Below are positions 1-11,121 of a DNA stretch of 64,000 nucleotides, piece after piece. Under the pieces are notes generated by a model, which was not told the DNA's origin, made no database searches, and saw only the letters and a program-made list of their open reading frames with translations. Made by a program: the position numbers and the translations under genes. The DNA comes from Diphasiastrum complanatum. Lineage: Eukaryota; Streptophyta; Lycopodiopsida; Lycopodiales; Lycopodiaceae. The stretch covers positions 48,454,870 through 48,518,869 of the forward strand of contig CM055102.1 in assembly GCA_029204225.1 (NCBI GenBank), given 5' to 3'. Positions within the stretch are counted from its first letter, which is position 1; each line of letters begins with the position of its first letter.

Positions 1-1860
1 TTTGTGCTTTTGATAAAAACTACTACTAAAACGTCCAAAACACACAAAATCCTACCAAAACAGTGAGTGCGACTTGCATTCCTCCATCGCTTTTTCTACC
101 CAAAATTGATGGCTTTAATTTGATCAAATTGGTACAAACTCGAAAGGAGTAATCTAACGATCTATCCGGCAATGTCTCTTTTGATTAAGTTGGTAGGAAT
201 ATGAAAGGACCAAGTGCTATATCTAATGATTTGTTTCATGAGCTAAACCTTACTTAGTGAAAGTGATGTTTAGGCTCCTAAATAAAGAGTCTCTTAAAGT
301 GAGGGCACTCATCTTGTGACTCTTCTCACTTCCTAGATATTTATGGAAGTGATATATATTGCATCACCCATAATATACCTCTCATCTTGTGACTACTCTC
401 AATTCCTAAATATTTTATTGGACCACCCACAAGATATACTAATCTTGCATTATTAAAGATAAAGAGAAACTTTAAAAGTGGAGAACATAAATTAGTCTGA
501 TTCCCCTTGTGGAAAGAGTTGAATGTATCTCCAAATTAAATGTACATTTAAAAGCCTAAATTTATCAGGGTTTACATTCTCTAAGAGTATCCAAGTTGAG
601 TCACTACAAGGTTTGTGCAAATACCCTCCATAATCCTATGGATGGTTTGAGACGATGGCAAAGAGCAAGTGATGCTGCCATGCATACGAGGTTGAAAATT
701 ATCACTTGCATTTAACTTCTATATTCCCCATATAGATTGAGTTTCCTATTTGTGTTATGTTCTCCATCTATGATTTCTTCATTTCATTTATAGTTGGTCA
801 AATTTAAAACACTTTTGATTGGCCCACTCAACCTTCCATCAAATGGAAGTGAGGGCTAAGTGCATGTTATTTCATATAGTACTTACTCCTCAATCTCAAA
901 TAAGCAAAAAAGCTTTTTGAAGCCCTCACCCTTTGGACACAAAGAAAAGCAAGAGATTTTCTATTGGATATGACATCAAAGTTACACCCATGGCCTCAAG
1001 GCAAGTGAATACGTGTGAGGTACTCCCATATGCATTGCATCGTAACTTGCCCTATGATGACATCCTTCACGGCTAACTAGGATGTCATTGAGGGGTCATA
1101 ATTCTGACTACATTGGAAAGTTGGGAGGGGGGAAGGGAGGGGGTGCTCTCCATTTTACCCCCTCTCCATGTGAAACTACCCCAATGAACATGATTTGAGT
1201 TGTCCTTGTGTGCCAAAGGTTTACAGATGGTGACAACTAGATCTTTATTTGAAATTGAAAATGTCAGGCTCTTTTAACCTTGGATTAACAATCCAAAATG
1301 ATGGGCTCCACAATTTTATTAGATTATTTATTGGATAATGGCAAGTAAGTCTTTTCTAATGCCTAGACTTATCATGAAGGTATTTATCAATAAATATAAA
1401 TTATTACAATGTTTGAGAAGAACTTGAAGTATTGTTTTTTAAAGTGGAAAATCATTTATTACCTACACAAATTAGATTAAGACTTAGACACCAAAGATGA
1501 CTTAAGTCTACCAACTTTTTGAAAAAGTTGATGTAAACAACAAATGCAAAATTTATTAAGTATATTGTCAATTTATTTGAATTATTGAATAAAGTTGAGA
1601 AATAGTCTTTCCAATACGCGTGTTGTAGACATACTCTAATGTCCTAGCTTGAAAGATAATGTGCTCTCCAATGTTGTACGTCTTCCCTTGAAAGGTGATG
1701 GATAAGATTGTACACGTGTACATAAGATCACGCATGTGACATTTGAAGAAATTTTCTAATCGGCCCTTAAGCAAATGTGCAAGGAAAAAAGTTCTAAATA
1801 GTTTTAAGCCCACAGCTAGAATAAGTACTACTTAGCACACAAAAATTCTACTACATAGGA
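1..1860. other. Intergenic stretch without a supported gene
   Basis: I see no coding region, LTR boundary or RNA gene here. The only structure noted is a short imperfect direct repeat: a ~36-bp phrase beginning CTCATCTTGTGACT occurs near 307 and again near 371. ORFs in this stretch are short and lack recognisable domains. Confidence 0.5.
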
Positions 1861-2008
1861 TATGCATGCGGAAACACAATCACATCTTCTTGGTTCAAGT
1901 TGGTCGATGGTGTTTTTGCAAAAGTCAAGGTTCAAGGTCATTAGTTGTAAATTTACCATTTATACCAATGACAATGTGCGGCTTACATGTGCAAACAATT
2001 ATACTACA

Positions 2009-2189
<181 letters not shown>

Positions 2190-2703
2190 GTACAATAGTG
2201 ATAATAGATGAAAATGCTAAAGTTTTGCCTAATGGTTGCAACAAAAGAGTAATGAGCATGCCATTATGCATGTATAGCTTGGTCTTATATAATCAACTAA
2301 GTTACCCCAATTATGGTAATATGCCTTATACAAGCCCAAAAGTGTTTGCATGTATGCTGAAAATTAACCATTGCCATATTACCCCAGTTAGTGATTCCAT
2401 GGCAGAATTACTACCTTAATATGCCAATGACCTCCATGCTCCTAACTGCTGACCTCAATATTGAATGCTTTTCGCCTAGCATTCAATGTGACCAAGCAAA
2501 CACAATATCATGTATAAGGCCAAAGATCTGTAGTAAAGTGCGTGTGTAAAAGTGTCTCACATGAATGGTCTCAAACATCCTATTATAGTAGCGTAAATGT
2601 AAAAAGATCTTTGCCTTGTCCTTGTGCATGCTGAGCTGTAGTCAATCCACCATATTCCTGGTAAGAGTTCTTCTATCCAAATCCTCGTCATCATGCGAGC
2701 CAG

Positions 2704-3230
2704 TCAATCCATATAAAAGTTCAGTCTTTTAATCGGTAAGCCTTCTTTTGCACCACTGCCTTGTCCTTCCTTTCCTTTATATCCTGTAAACTTCTTTCTT
2801 TTTCCCATATTCTGTCCAGACACCACCGAACTTGGATTGTTTAGGTTGAAAGTACCAGGTCTGTTGTTTGAGTTTTGGAAGAATTTATCTTGGAGAATAG
2901 AAAAACTTGGTCTTTTGAGGAGGCGCTCAATCTCTCTAATGTTTTTAGCATCTCCTAAGTTGGCAAGGAATATGGCTGAAGGGTTTGCAGCCAATTCTAT
3001 AGATGCAGCAATCATATGTTTGCATATAAAGAGGAAAGTAAGTTGTGACTTGTCAACATCTCTAGCAGGCTTGTGTAGCCAAGGGAAAAAGGCATTCATC
3101 TGATTTTGAAGGGATGCACCAGAGAAAATTTTACTGAGATTCTTCATCATAAACCAAACACCATTATCGAACCAAACAATAGAAGAGTTGTTCTTGCACT
3201 TGTCACCACATCTATATTTGAAGACGGGTC
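2704..3230 (-). CDS. Unrecognised reverse-strand ORF, possibly a degraded exon
   Basis: A reverse frame stays open for about 150 codons after its first Met (stop near 2704, Met at 3150). It is also open upstream for roughly 27 more codons that include a Cys-containing stretch (RCGDKCKNNSS) and an aromatic patch (IVWFDNGVWFMM). The C-terminal third is Gly/Lys-rich and looks disordered. I recognise no family. It lies beside degenerate repeats, so it may be a remnant of a larger gene or of an old mobile element. A protein-profile search would decide between an exon and a chance ORF. Confidence 0.25.
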
Positions 3231-3307
3231 TCTTCCAGTTTCAGATCTTGGCTTGGTGCATATTCATTCTACTGAAACCAGTGTCAAAGTGTCCACGAAC
3301 CTGGCGT

Positions 3308-4098
3308 CGTTTGGTCGAAATGACCTTTTGTCCCGGAGAGAATGCAATTCGAGCACATGAAATGGACCACTTTTTCATCTTTTTGTCCGAAGGTCTAGTT
3401 TCTCCGAAAGAAGTCCATTTCAAGTGTCGTCTATTCCTGGTAGTGGGAAAATTTGAGGGGAACTCATGGAAATAGATAGGACGACAAATAGACTTGTGGG
3501 GTTCCTGGGACCTACGTTTGAAGTTCGACCTAGAAAAGGGCTTTAGAGACACTTGGCCGATAGGGACTTGGAAGTGTTCTGCATAATCCAGAATGCGCAT
3601 TTCAAGTGTTGTCTATTCTGGGCAGTGGAAAACTTTGAGGAGAATCCATGGGGACTAACAAGATGACGAACGGACTTGTGGGGTGCCCGAGACCTACGTT
3701 TGAAGTTCGGCCCGAAAAAGGGCTTTAGTGAAGTTGGTCGATCGGGACCTTGAAGTGGTTTTCATAGTCCAAAATGTGGGACAGGGGGTTGTCCACGGGC
3801 TCGTGAACCTGACACGAACCAGGTAGATCGATTCATATACAGTTCCAACATTGTTTGGTCGAAGCATCCCTTCATCCAGGAGAGAATACAATTAGGGAAC
3901 ACGAAATAGACCACTTTTGCATCTGTCCATCCGATGGCCCAGTTTCTTCAAAAGGGGTCTGTTTCAAGTGCCATTTGTTCCTGGCAATGGGCAACTTTGG
4001 GGAGATCTATGGGGATAGACAAGACGACGAACATACTTCTGGGGTGCTAGGGACCTACGTTCGAAGTTCAGCTCGAAAAAGGGCTTCAAGGAGACTTG
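3308..4098. repeat. Degenerate nested direct repeats
   Basis: The phrase GTTTGGTCGAA...GGAGAGAAT(G/A)CAATT occurs near 3308 and again near 3854, giving a ~546-bp period. Inside this, a ~140-bp module running from TTTCAAGTG to a GGGCTT...CTTGG phrase occurs three times, at about 3415-3555, 3599-3736 and 3960-4098. The modules are clearly homologous but diverged, and no frame is conserved across them. They end just before the reverse copia LTR at 4.3 kb. Confidence 0.8.
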
Positions 4099-4334
4099 GG
4101 ATCTATTCTTGCATCAAATGGTTTATCTACAAACCATATGTTCAAAGAGTTTACACATGTCCAATCTGAGTCGAATTGGATTTCCACCATACTCATCTTT
4201 TGGAAACAGAATAGTTGCATTTTTTATTATACCATGTTACTTAGATTGTTGCGAAACTTTGTCATTTTCGTTTTCGTATTCACGAACGATTTTGTGTCTT
4301 TGAATCTTCTTTTGCGCGGAAGCTTCACAGGAAC

Positions 4335-4830
4335 CTAGACACGTGACTACACATCATAGAACACATTCTATTCTAGCAATCAAGATAAACGACACAAGAC
4401 AAGGAGATACACAAAAATAGAACAACTGTATTATAAGTTTAATTTTTAGAGCGAGATCATCAGTGTCTTGCTCGTTGGTAGAATGACACTTTGCTCTTTC
4501 GTTGTGTTCTGCTCGTTGGCAGACTTTCATGCACAGCTCTTTCGTTTTTAGTATTTTTCTTTTCTGCTCTATTCTCTACGTCTCTCTCTATCTCTTATAG
4601 AAAAACTGTCTATGCTTCTTCTATATTTTTATGATCTAGAAAGGATAGTTTATGTCTCCACTGTGTGGAGTTTACAAGATAGCTAAACGCGGAATCACAA
4701 GACTAGTTAATGCTAATCAATTAATCGGTTACTCTCCATTGTCGCACTCGTTTCAGTTGGGCATGAAGTCTACGACTCCAAGCTCGTTGGACTGCCAGTG
4801 GCAGCGCGAAAAAATTTCCTTCATTTGTTT
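4335..4830 (-). repeat. 3' LTR of copia copy A1 (boundaries approximate)
   Basis: This sequence is homologous, in reverse orientation, to the forward LTR at about 29.6-30.05 kb. Shared landmarks are the AT/GA-rich GAGAGAGA tract, GCATGAAAG, GCCAACGAGCAGAACA, GAGACACTGAT-like and TCGTGTCGTTT-like phrases, in the same order. Outer ends are approximate because no 5' LTR of this family is present. Both copies end in TAGG followed by a TCCT-like phrase, so the end may not be a canonical CA. Confidence 0.6.
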
Positions 4831-4837
4831 CGTTCAT

Positions 4838-7017
4838 TTAATTTCTTTTGTATCTTTTAGTTTTGCACCCCTTTGCGATTTGCGGTCCTGGAGGTATGTT
4901 TACGATTCGCAAATCGTTCGTCCTTCGAGTCAAGGCACGTTGACTTTCGCGAATTGTTCGACCTTCGCTTCGTGTTCGTGTTGCAGCAAAGTTGTAGGAG
5001 TTCACCATTTCTGACACTCCCTCTTGAACCTTGCAGCTTTGCATGTTTAATCCAATTGCCTTTCTTTTCTTGGCAAAGAGTGGCATGTCGAGCGGCTTCG
5101 TGAGTAGATCTGCAATCATGTCTTCTGATTTTACATACTGGACCTAGAGCTCTCCTTTCGAGATTACGAATGTGATGGTACTACAGAGGTATGTGTTTTG
5201 TCTTTGAATGGAAGATAGGATTCTGGGACAGATAGATGGCACTTTGAGAGTCCATCAACATTGTGCTTGGCCCTTCTTGTGGTATCCCGATTGCCTCCAG
5301 CATCATCTGCAACCACACTACCTCATTCGCCACCTTTGAAACTGCGACATATTCAGCTTCGCAAGAGGATTGAGCCACCAAGGTTTGGTTTTTGCATATC
5401 CAACTGATTGCAGCTTCGCACGCTATGGTACATCCTCCAGTTATGGACTTGCTGTCATCTTTGCAGCTCGCCCAGCTTGCATCACTATTGTGCAGCTCGA
5501 ATCATTTTTCTTCGTTTTCAGCTCTATAAGTTAATCCTATATTCTGGGTACCCTTCAAATACTGTAGATTTTGTTTTGCCATTTGCCAATGTGCCAGGCC
5601 AATATTGGAAGAGAATTGGCTCAAGGCATAAATAGAGAAAGCTAGATCAGGTCTGGTACAAATTGTGATGTACATCAGACTACCAATTAAGTTTTGGTAG
5701 GGTATACCTGCCATCTTCTGTTCTTCCTCTTCCATTTTTGGGCAATCCTGCTTCGTGAGCTTGGCTCCAACTATCATTGGTGTGGCCTTTTCTTTGCAGT
5801 CCATCATGTGGTACTGCTTGAGCACCTTTCTGGCATATTCTGACTAACTCAAATGCATTTTTCCCTTTGTTCGATCTCTTCTGATCTCCAACCCGAGGAA
5901 TTTCGTTGCTTCTCCAAGATCTGTGATTTCATAACTCTGAGAAATCTGACTCTTCATGTCTTTGATCAGCATCAAGGAATTTCCTATCATTAGGGAATCA
6001 TCCATGAAGATAGTCAGTATCTTTTCCTACTCTTTTTATGTAGACATTACAGTCTGGCTATGTAGGATTGAAGTCTAGAGTCTTCAGAAGACCATTGAGC
6101 TTCTTATACCAAGCTTGTGATGCCTGTTTTAGACCATAGATGCATCTTTGCAACCGACAGACATATTGTCGATTGTCGGGGTCTTCAAAACCTTCAAGCT
6201 ACTTCATAAAGATTTCCTCCTCTAGATCTCCATGGAAAAAGGCTGTTTTCACATCAATTTGGTGAATTTCCAGATTGTGCTATGTGGCGTATGCAAGGAG
6301 TAGTCATACTCTTGTCATCTTGACAATCGACGAATATGTGTCAAAATAATCAACACCATATCTCTGCGTGTAGCCCTTCGCGACAAGCCTTGTCTTGTAG
6401 CGGCCAATGGTGCCATCTGATTTCATCTTTTTTTTGTATATCCACTTGTAGTCGACTATTTTCCTGTTTTTTGGCAGTGGCTCTAATGTCTATGTCTTGT
6501 TTCGCCTCATCGACTCGATTTCCTCTGACATTTCTTGCTTCTAGAATTCTCCCTCTGGACTATGGATAGCTTCTTGATATGTCGTGGGCTCTTCAGTGAA
6601 GATGCAGTACTCGAATTGTGTGTCTTCGCTCCACTGAAGATTGTCAGAGTAGAGGTCTGGAGGTCTTCTTTGTCTTGTTGACCTTTTAGGTTCATTTCAT
6701 TGCTGCTCGAACATTTCTTGTTCGTGGGTTTGATCCTCTGCTTCTTGCTGCTCTAGAGTCTGTGGCTCTGCATTTTTATTTGATGCCTGTCCTCAATCTC
6801 CCTCTTGAATGGGCAGTAGTGTGAAGATCTCATGGCCTCTTTTGTCTTTCAGTCTAGGAAATGTGGACTCATCGAACTTCACATCTCTGCACGAAACAAC
6901 CTTTTTCATGGTTGGATCGTAGAGCCTGTACACTTGTGTTCCATTCGAGTAGCTGACCATGATCGCTTGTTTTGATTTATCATCGAGCTTGTTGTTTTTT
7001 TTGCTCTTGAGGTTCAT
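4838..7017 (-). pseudogene. Copia pol remnant: integrase end, RT, RNase H
   Basis: Broken reverse frames carry recognisable copia blocks. From 7017 downward there is the integrase C-terminal region (SKQAIMVSYSNGTQVYRLYDP). Then comes an RT segment in several frames, ending with a 5502-5825 ORF (GSLMYITICTRPDLAFSIYALSQF). RNase H pieces follow at 5181-5381 (SSCEAEYVAVSKVANEVVWL, then DSQSAIYLSQNP) and 4838-5119 (DLLTKPLDMPLFAKKRKAIGL). Stops and frameshifts separate the blocks, so no functional polyprotein can be made. Confidence 0.85.
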
Positions 7018-7482
7018 AGGACTGGGAACTTGGGATCTATACTTGCTTGACTCAAATTAGGCTTGCTTTGGCAGGATCTAGAGTTTTTTAAATGGGTGAG
7101 GTCATACAATGGAAATTGGAAGAGTTATTCAAGTCTTTCTCTTCTTTAGTGTTATTTTTTTTGTGCTAACACTGAGTAATGGAGGAATTTGAAGTTTTGG
7201 ATCAAATATTATAGCATGGATTTCCTTCACTGGCATTGTTTCTTGAAATCACTAATGTTGATTTCCTTTAATACCTTGACATTGTCCAATGTTGGTAGTC
7301 CATCATGTTGCACCATTTGCTCGTGATAGTTTCTTGCTCCTTGCTCTAACTTATGAACTACCTGAATTACTCTCTCATTGTCTCACATCTTTCTATTGTA
7401 TCTCAGGGAATGAAAAATTTGCACTGACGCACTCTCTCTATACACTTCATTTGAAACAAAAAACAAGAGTGCTAGAATAGGA
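7018..7482. other. Unassigned spacer between retrotransposon fragments
   Basis: AT-rich sequence between the truncated copia (left) and a reverse gypsy integrase fragment (right). I see no domain, LTR terminus or repeat copy that I can place. Confidence 0.4.
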
Positions 7483-7869
7483 CTACATGCAAAAGCGAAA
7501 AGGTACACCTACAAATAAGTAGAAAACACCAAGAAAAGAAAAATAAATAGAATAAGGAACATCCAAGGTGGCCAATTGCATTGTGCCATTTTCATATATC
7601 TTTGTGACCTTGTAGGGTCTTAAACAAAAAAATTTCAATTTGCCTTTCATGACCTTGCTCTGATACATTAGAGCTAAGTCACCCTTATATAAATCTTTTT
7701 GTTTTAGAACATTGTCTTGCCAAGCCTTATGTCGTTTCTTTTTAGTGTGCAGGACATGCAAGGCGATTGATCTGGCTTCACATGAATCTATAAGTAAGCC
7801 TAAATTACGAGAATGTGCAGTATCATTTAATATCATCGCAAAGCCAATAAAAGTCCCCAGTAATTGCAT
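7483..7869 (-). pseudogene. Ty3/gypsy integrase C-terminal fragment
   Basis: The reverse frame encodes a segment typical of the end of gypsy integrase. A charged helix (HTKKKRHKAWQDNVLKQKDL) is followed by the GDLALMY block and the small SH3-like fold ending KGKLKFFCLRPYKVTKIYEN then GTMQLATLD. The family consensus is similar: a GDLVLMYD-like block, then KGKL...GPYKV..I..NGS..L. The integrase core is absent, so this is a fragment. It abuts a forward-oriented PPT-LTR at 7902, which indicates rearrangement or nesting. Confidence 0.75.
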
Positions 7870-7901
7870 CTCACAGGTATTGTGGGACCGCCACCAGTTT
7901 T

Positions 7902-8350
7902 GGTGGGGGATACTGTTGAAGGGTCCGCGGATCCCAAGGCAATCCTAACCCTAGTTAATAAGTGAGAGGGATTTGGCACCTTGGATGTGTAAGTCCAATC
8001 CGATGATCACATAGTTATTTGATTAGTTACAAGTCAATAAAAGGACTTTAGGCCTTTTTGCGAGACTTTTAATGTCGCAGGGCCTAAATGTCAAGTTAGT
8101 GTATAAAGTTGGGTTTCCCTCCAATTTGAATGGTTTCCACTCTTTTTTAAATTTGAATAATTAGGGAGACAGAAATGGACCAATAGGATTCAGAGGCCAG
8201 GGTCCTCCTCTCTACTATAAAAAGGCACCAACTCGAGTTTCTACACATGTTCATTTCTTCAATTCAATAAATCAGATTGGTTCTCTTGTGAAATGGATTG
8301 ATGAATGTCCTTGCTCTCTATCACTTTTTCTCCATCTCTCATGTTCTCTT
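7902..8350 (+). repeat. Forward LTR with preceding polypurine tract (3' end unresolved)
   Basis: GGTGGGGGA at 7902-7910 looks like a polypurine tract. The sequence from 7914 starts TGTTGAAGGGTCCGCGG, typical of an LTR start. A TATA box (CTATAAAAAGGC) lies near 8213, and an AATAAA-like phrase follows near 8268. The right-hand CA end could not be fixed. Orientation is opposite to the neighbouring gypsy integrase fragment, so this is probably a solo or truncated LTR. Confidence 0.5.
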
Positions 8351-9273
8351 TGGATTTTGCTAATTGTTGCATCTGATTGTTATTGGGATTGCATGTTATT
8401 ATACTTTTTATGAGGGAGAAAGGGAGAGAGAAAAAAAGTAAGCTATCTTATTGTGGATCTAGTGTTAGTGGATGTAGTGTTAATGCTTAGGATTAATGGA
8501 TGTTAGAGTTAGATGTGGATCTTCCATTCATACTGAAATCTGAACTATATTATCGCTCTTATGGGAACAAATCTATGCGTGACAAGTAACTTCATCCCTT
8601 TGATGCTAGATTGATTAGATCTTGGACTGAGGTTAGGCAAGGAAAGAAATCCACTACAGTGTGAAGGCTTGCTGGATAATACACAGCTCGTGGATGTACT
8701 TGATCTATAAAGGGATCAAGCAAATCAATGAGAAGTTGATGTGACATTGGCATGGTGACAAGATACATGTAAAAGAACATAGAATCATAATGAAAGGATT
8801 CCTCCATGTATCCACCTTTGAATTCTCTGTAAAACAGCAGCAAATAAGTTGTAAGGGAAAGTAACCAACAAGTGTTTGCATGCCTCCTCCATGCATGTAC
8901 TTGATCATAAAAAACAGCAATGATAACTATTCCATCTCCAAGATCCAAAGGATGCAAAATTATGGAACTAGTTTCATTGAATTTTGACAATTCCAACACA
9001 TTGACGTGACAATGTTTATAGATGAGATTAAACAAGTAAGGTAGAGTAAAAGGACACTTCCTTGCTGCTCCAAGAACCTTACTTGAACCTTCAAGAACCT
9101 GTAAAAAACATATCCAAAATTCTTAGCCCATGTGTCTCCCCTTTGATCCTTTTGATTAGCTTTCAATTGCTACTTGCCTCTTAGGGTTGATGAAGCAATT
9201 CAAGATCAACATCTTGATCTTCCAATAAAACATCAAGGACTTTGCATTTATAGACATCTTTAGATCTGAACCT
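8351..9273. other. Unassigned sequence left of the copia-derived element E
   Basis: A reverse ORF of 147 codons (8592-9035) has no recognisable domain. It contains a phrase (HPLDLGDGIVI) faintly like one in the ORF at 10003-10710 (DPLDLEDGLVL), so it may be a decayed part of the same element. Nothing else is supported. Confidence 0.3.
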
Positions 9274-9987
9274 CTAAAGATACTCCCTCTCAAACACATG
9301 ATTAACATCCCACAAGATCTCATCATTGCTTGATTTCAACCTTTCACTATAGTTAGTAGAAATAATGTCACCATCATAAACCAAAAGATAGATTTCTACA
9401 ATTCTATCCAACATGAAGTAGAGTAGATGAAGTTGAGTATCAAATCTAATCAAACCAGCCCATTTGACTTCAAACCGAACCTCAATGAGCTCACCAATGA
9501 GATCTTCCTTGCCTTGAAGAAATTGCCACTTGACTTGCTCCATGTAGTCTTCTTCATCCAACCTTTTGCCATCTTGATCATGCATGAACACTTCACCACA
9601 ATCATAGCAGCCTTTGAGTTGATGAAGAAATGTAAGATCCATGCCTTGGATCTTCCCAAGAGTCACTCTTACTTTTCTCTTTCCTTCACAAGACTCCCTC
9701 TTAATGATCACACCACAAAAGTTAGCAATCTCCCTCTTGATAGTTGCATCATAAGAAATGGAAGAATCTCGAACATTAGAAGCCATGAAAAGAATACATA
9801 GTACCTTCAACATAAGAATAATTGAAGTACTTTTTCTTGTCAAACCTGGACTTCTAAACAATGATATAGGTAATGATAATGAACCCTCACTATCATTCAC
9901 AAAAGCATCATTCAAAGTACATCCTTGTTTGAGCACTTCACATTCATATCTCCCTTTTGACTTGAGATCTTCCTCACCGAGTCTCAT
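9274..9987 (-). CDS. Atypical 237-aa ORF with decayed copia RT-like segment
   Basis: The C-terminal part resembles the copia reverse-transcriptase active-site region: LHLLYFMLDRIVEIYLLVYD continuing GDIIST. The canonical Tyr-Val-Asp-Asp has become Tyr-Asp-Gly-Asp, so no polymerase activity is expected. The last codons (EREYL) read through a purine-rich GAGAGGGAG tract, just as the intact copia pol at 31162 ends in its polypurine tract. The first ~190 residues match nothing I recognise. A Cys pair (GCYDCGEVFMHDQDG) is visible near residue 130. Confidence 0.4.
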   Translation of the reverse strand: MRLGEEDLKSKGRYECEVLKQGCTLNDAFVNDSEGSLSLPISLFRSPGLTRKSTSIILMLKVLCILFMASNVRDSSISYDATIKREIANFCGVIIKRESCEGKRKVRVTLGKIQGMDLTFLHQLKGCYDCGEVFMHDQDGKRLDEEDYMEQVKWQFLQGKEDLIGELIEVRFEVKWAGLIRFDTQLHLLYFMLDRIVEIYLLVYDGDIISTNYSERLKSSNDEILWDVNHVFEREYL

Positions 9988-10002
9988 GATAGAACCTTTT
10001 GA

Positions 10003-10710
10003 TCAAATTTCTTTATGAATACATGTGACACCACTTTTTGCACAAATGACTTTCTTGGACGCATCACATAAAGAAGTAAAAGAACCTTTTTCTTCAAACA
10101 TGCTCAAAGCATCATCTTTTTCCAAATGAGTAAATAAGTCATTAGCAACAATCATTTCCAAAGAAGAGTTTTCATCACCTCCATTGATGAAGTTAGCTCT
10201 CTTCCTACCTTTTCCATTTTTGCACTTGCCATGTATTTCCATTGAAGAGCCACCAAGACTTGGAAATCTATGAGTAGAAGAGTTCAAACATGATACTAAT
10301 TTAGCACCACATGACTCCATTTGACTAGTAGGTAGCACTAGTCCATCTTCAAGGTCCAATGGATCCAAAACATTGATTATAGATTCACCAAAAGTTGCCA
10401 AGTTAGCACAACAATAACTATCTCCAAGAAGCTCATTAGATCTCAATCTAGATCTAGCATAAGGAAGCTCTTTAGACTTTGCATAAGATCTACCAATCTT
10501 ATTGATGCTAGGAATTGTCTTTTGAAAGTTGAGAGAACCACCAACATCCATTTCATTCTTCTTGTTAGACATAACAAATGCATCAAGCTTGTAAAGTCTA
10601 CCTTGTCTATTGCCCATGGCAATCAAGACATCTCCCTTAGTAATGAAGCAAACATCCCTAACAAACTTTGTCTTGTACCCTTTCTTTAACATTTGACCAA
10701 CACTTAGCAA
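10003..10710 (-). CDS. Atypical 235-aa ORF starting in copia protease-linker sequence
   Basis: Residues 1-45 (LSVGQMLKKGYKTKF, DVCFITKGDVLIAMGNRQGR, LYKLDAFV) match the end of the copia protease and GAG-pre-integrase linker in the 33.7-34.3 kb element (LSVSQMLSKGLKVEF, DVLIGKGKRQGKLFKLDA). The remaining ~190 residues do not resemble integrase. They are Ser/Asn-rich with LDPLDLEDG and a basic GKCKNGKGRKRAN patch. I infer a copia derivative in which integrase/RT was replaced by, or decayed into, unrelated sequence. The first Met shown is internal to the older frame. Confidence 0.4.
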   Translation of the reverse strand: MLSVGQMLKKGYKTKFVRDVCFITKGDVLIAMGNRQGRLYKLDAFVMSNKKNEMDVGGSLNFQKTIPSINKIGRSYAKSKELPYARSRLRSNELLGDSYCCANLATFGESIINVLDPLDLEDGLVLPTSQMESCGAKLVSCLNSSTHRFPSLGGSSMEIHGKCKNGKGRKRANFINGGDENSSLEMIVANDLFTHLEKDDALSMFEEKGSFTSLCDASKKVICAKSGVTCIHKEI

Positions 10711-10754
10711 ATTCCTTGAAATGAAGGAATGTAAAGATCAAGCCTTGCATTCCT

Positions 10755-10830
10755 ATTCACTTAAGGAGAAGGTTCATCCACTTAAGAAGAGTGTTCATCC
10801 ACAAAGGAGAGTGTTCATCCACAGAAGTGG
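10755..10830. repeat. Short tandem repeat, ~24-bp unit
   Basis: The phrase (G/A)(G/A)GTTCATCCAC followed by a purine-rich stretch repeats about three times (near 10770, 10791 and 10813) between the atypical ORF and the PBS of element E. It lies in the leader region of the element. Confidence 0.6.
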
Positions 10831-11106
10831 AGATTGTCAACAATAGATTGAACAGAACATTGTTAGTATTGAATATGCACAAGCCTCACAATCAACAAAT
10901 GATTCGGTGTTATGATCTGATCCAAAATAGCTTCTTCTCAACCTCTAATCTTCAATAGCCTGAAATATGCTTTTGGTCCACAAGTTCAACTCAACAAACA
11001 AAGGTTAGTAAGATTTGATCAACAATGCAATGCATAATCATGCTAGAACTTGATCAAACATCCAAATATAACCATAAATGGAAACCTTACTAAAAATAAC
11101 AGCCAA

Positions 11107-11121
11107 CTAGGTCTGATACCA
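11107..11121 (-). promoter_or_regulatory. Primer-binding site of element E
   Basis: The reverse strand reads TGGTATCAGACCTAG directly after the LTR terminus. It is complementary to the 3' end of plant initiator tRNA-Met with one deviation from the usual TGGTATCAGAGC. It fixes the element's orientation (reverse) and the inner LTR edge. Confidence 0.8.

Larger units (their letters stand above)
4335..7020 (-). mobile_element. Truncated Ty1/copia element (copy A1)
   Basis: On the reverse strand this holds the end of integrase, the linker, reverse transcriptase, RNase H and the 3' LTR. It is truncated at about 7018, so protease, most of integrase, gag and the 5' LTR are missing. Its LTR and pol match the forward copy at 24.2-30.0 kb (A2) over long stretches, including the phrase GCCAACGAGCAGAACA in the LTR and the tract around the end of RNase H. 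Many stops and frameshifts make it inactive. Confidence 0.85.

Noticed and set aside
8592-9035. 147-codon reverse ORF as a gene
   Set aside because: No domain, no conserved neighbour and only a weak phrase match to the ORF at 10003-10710; kept as unassigned.
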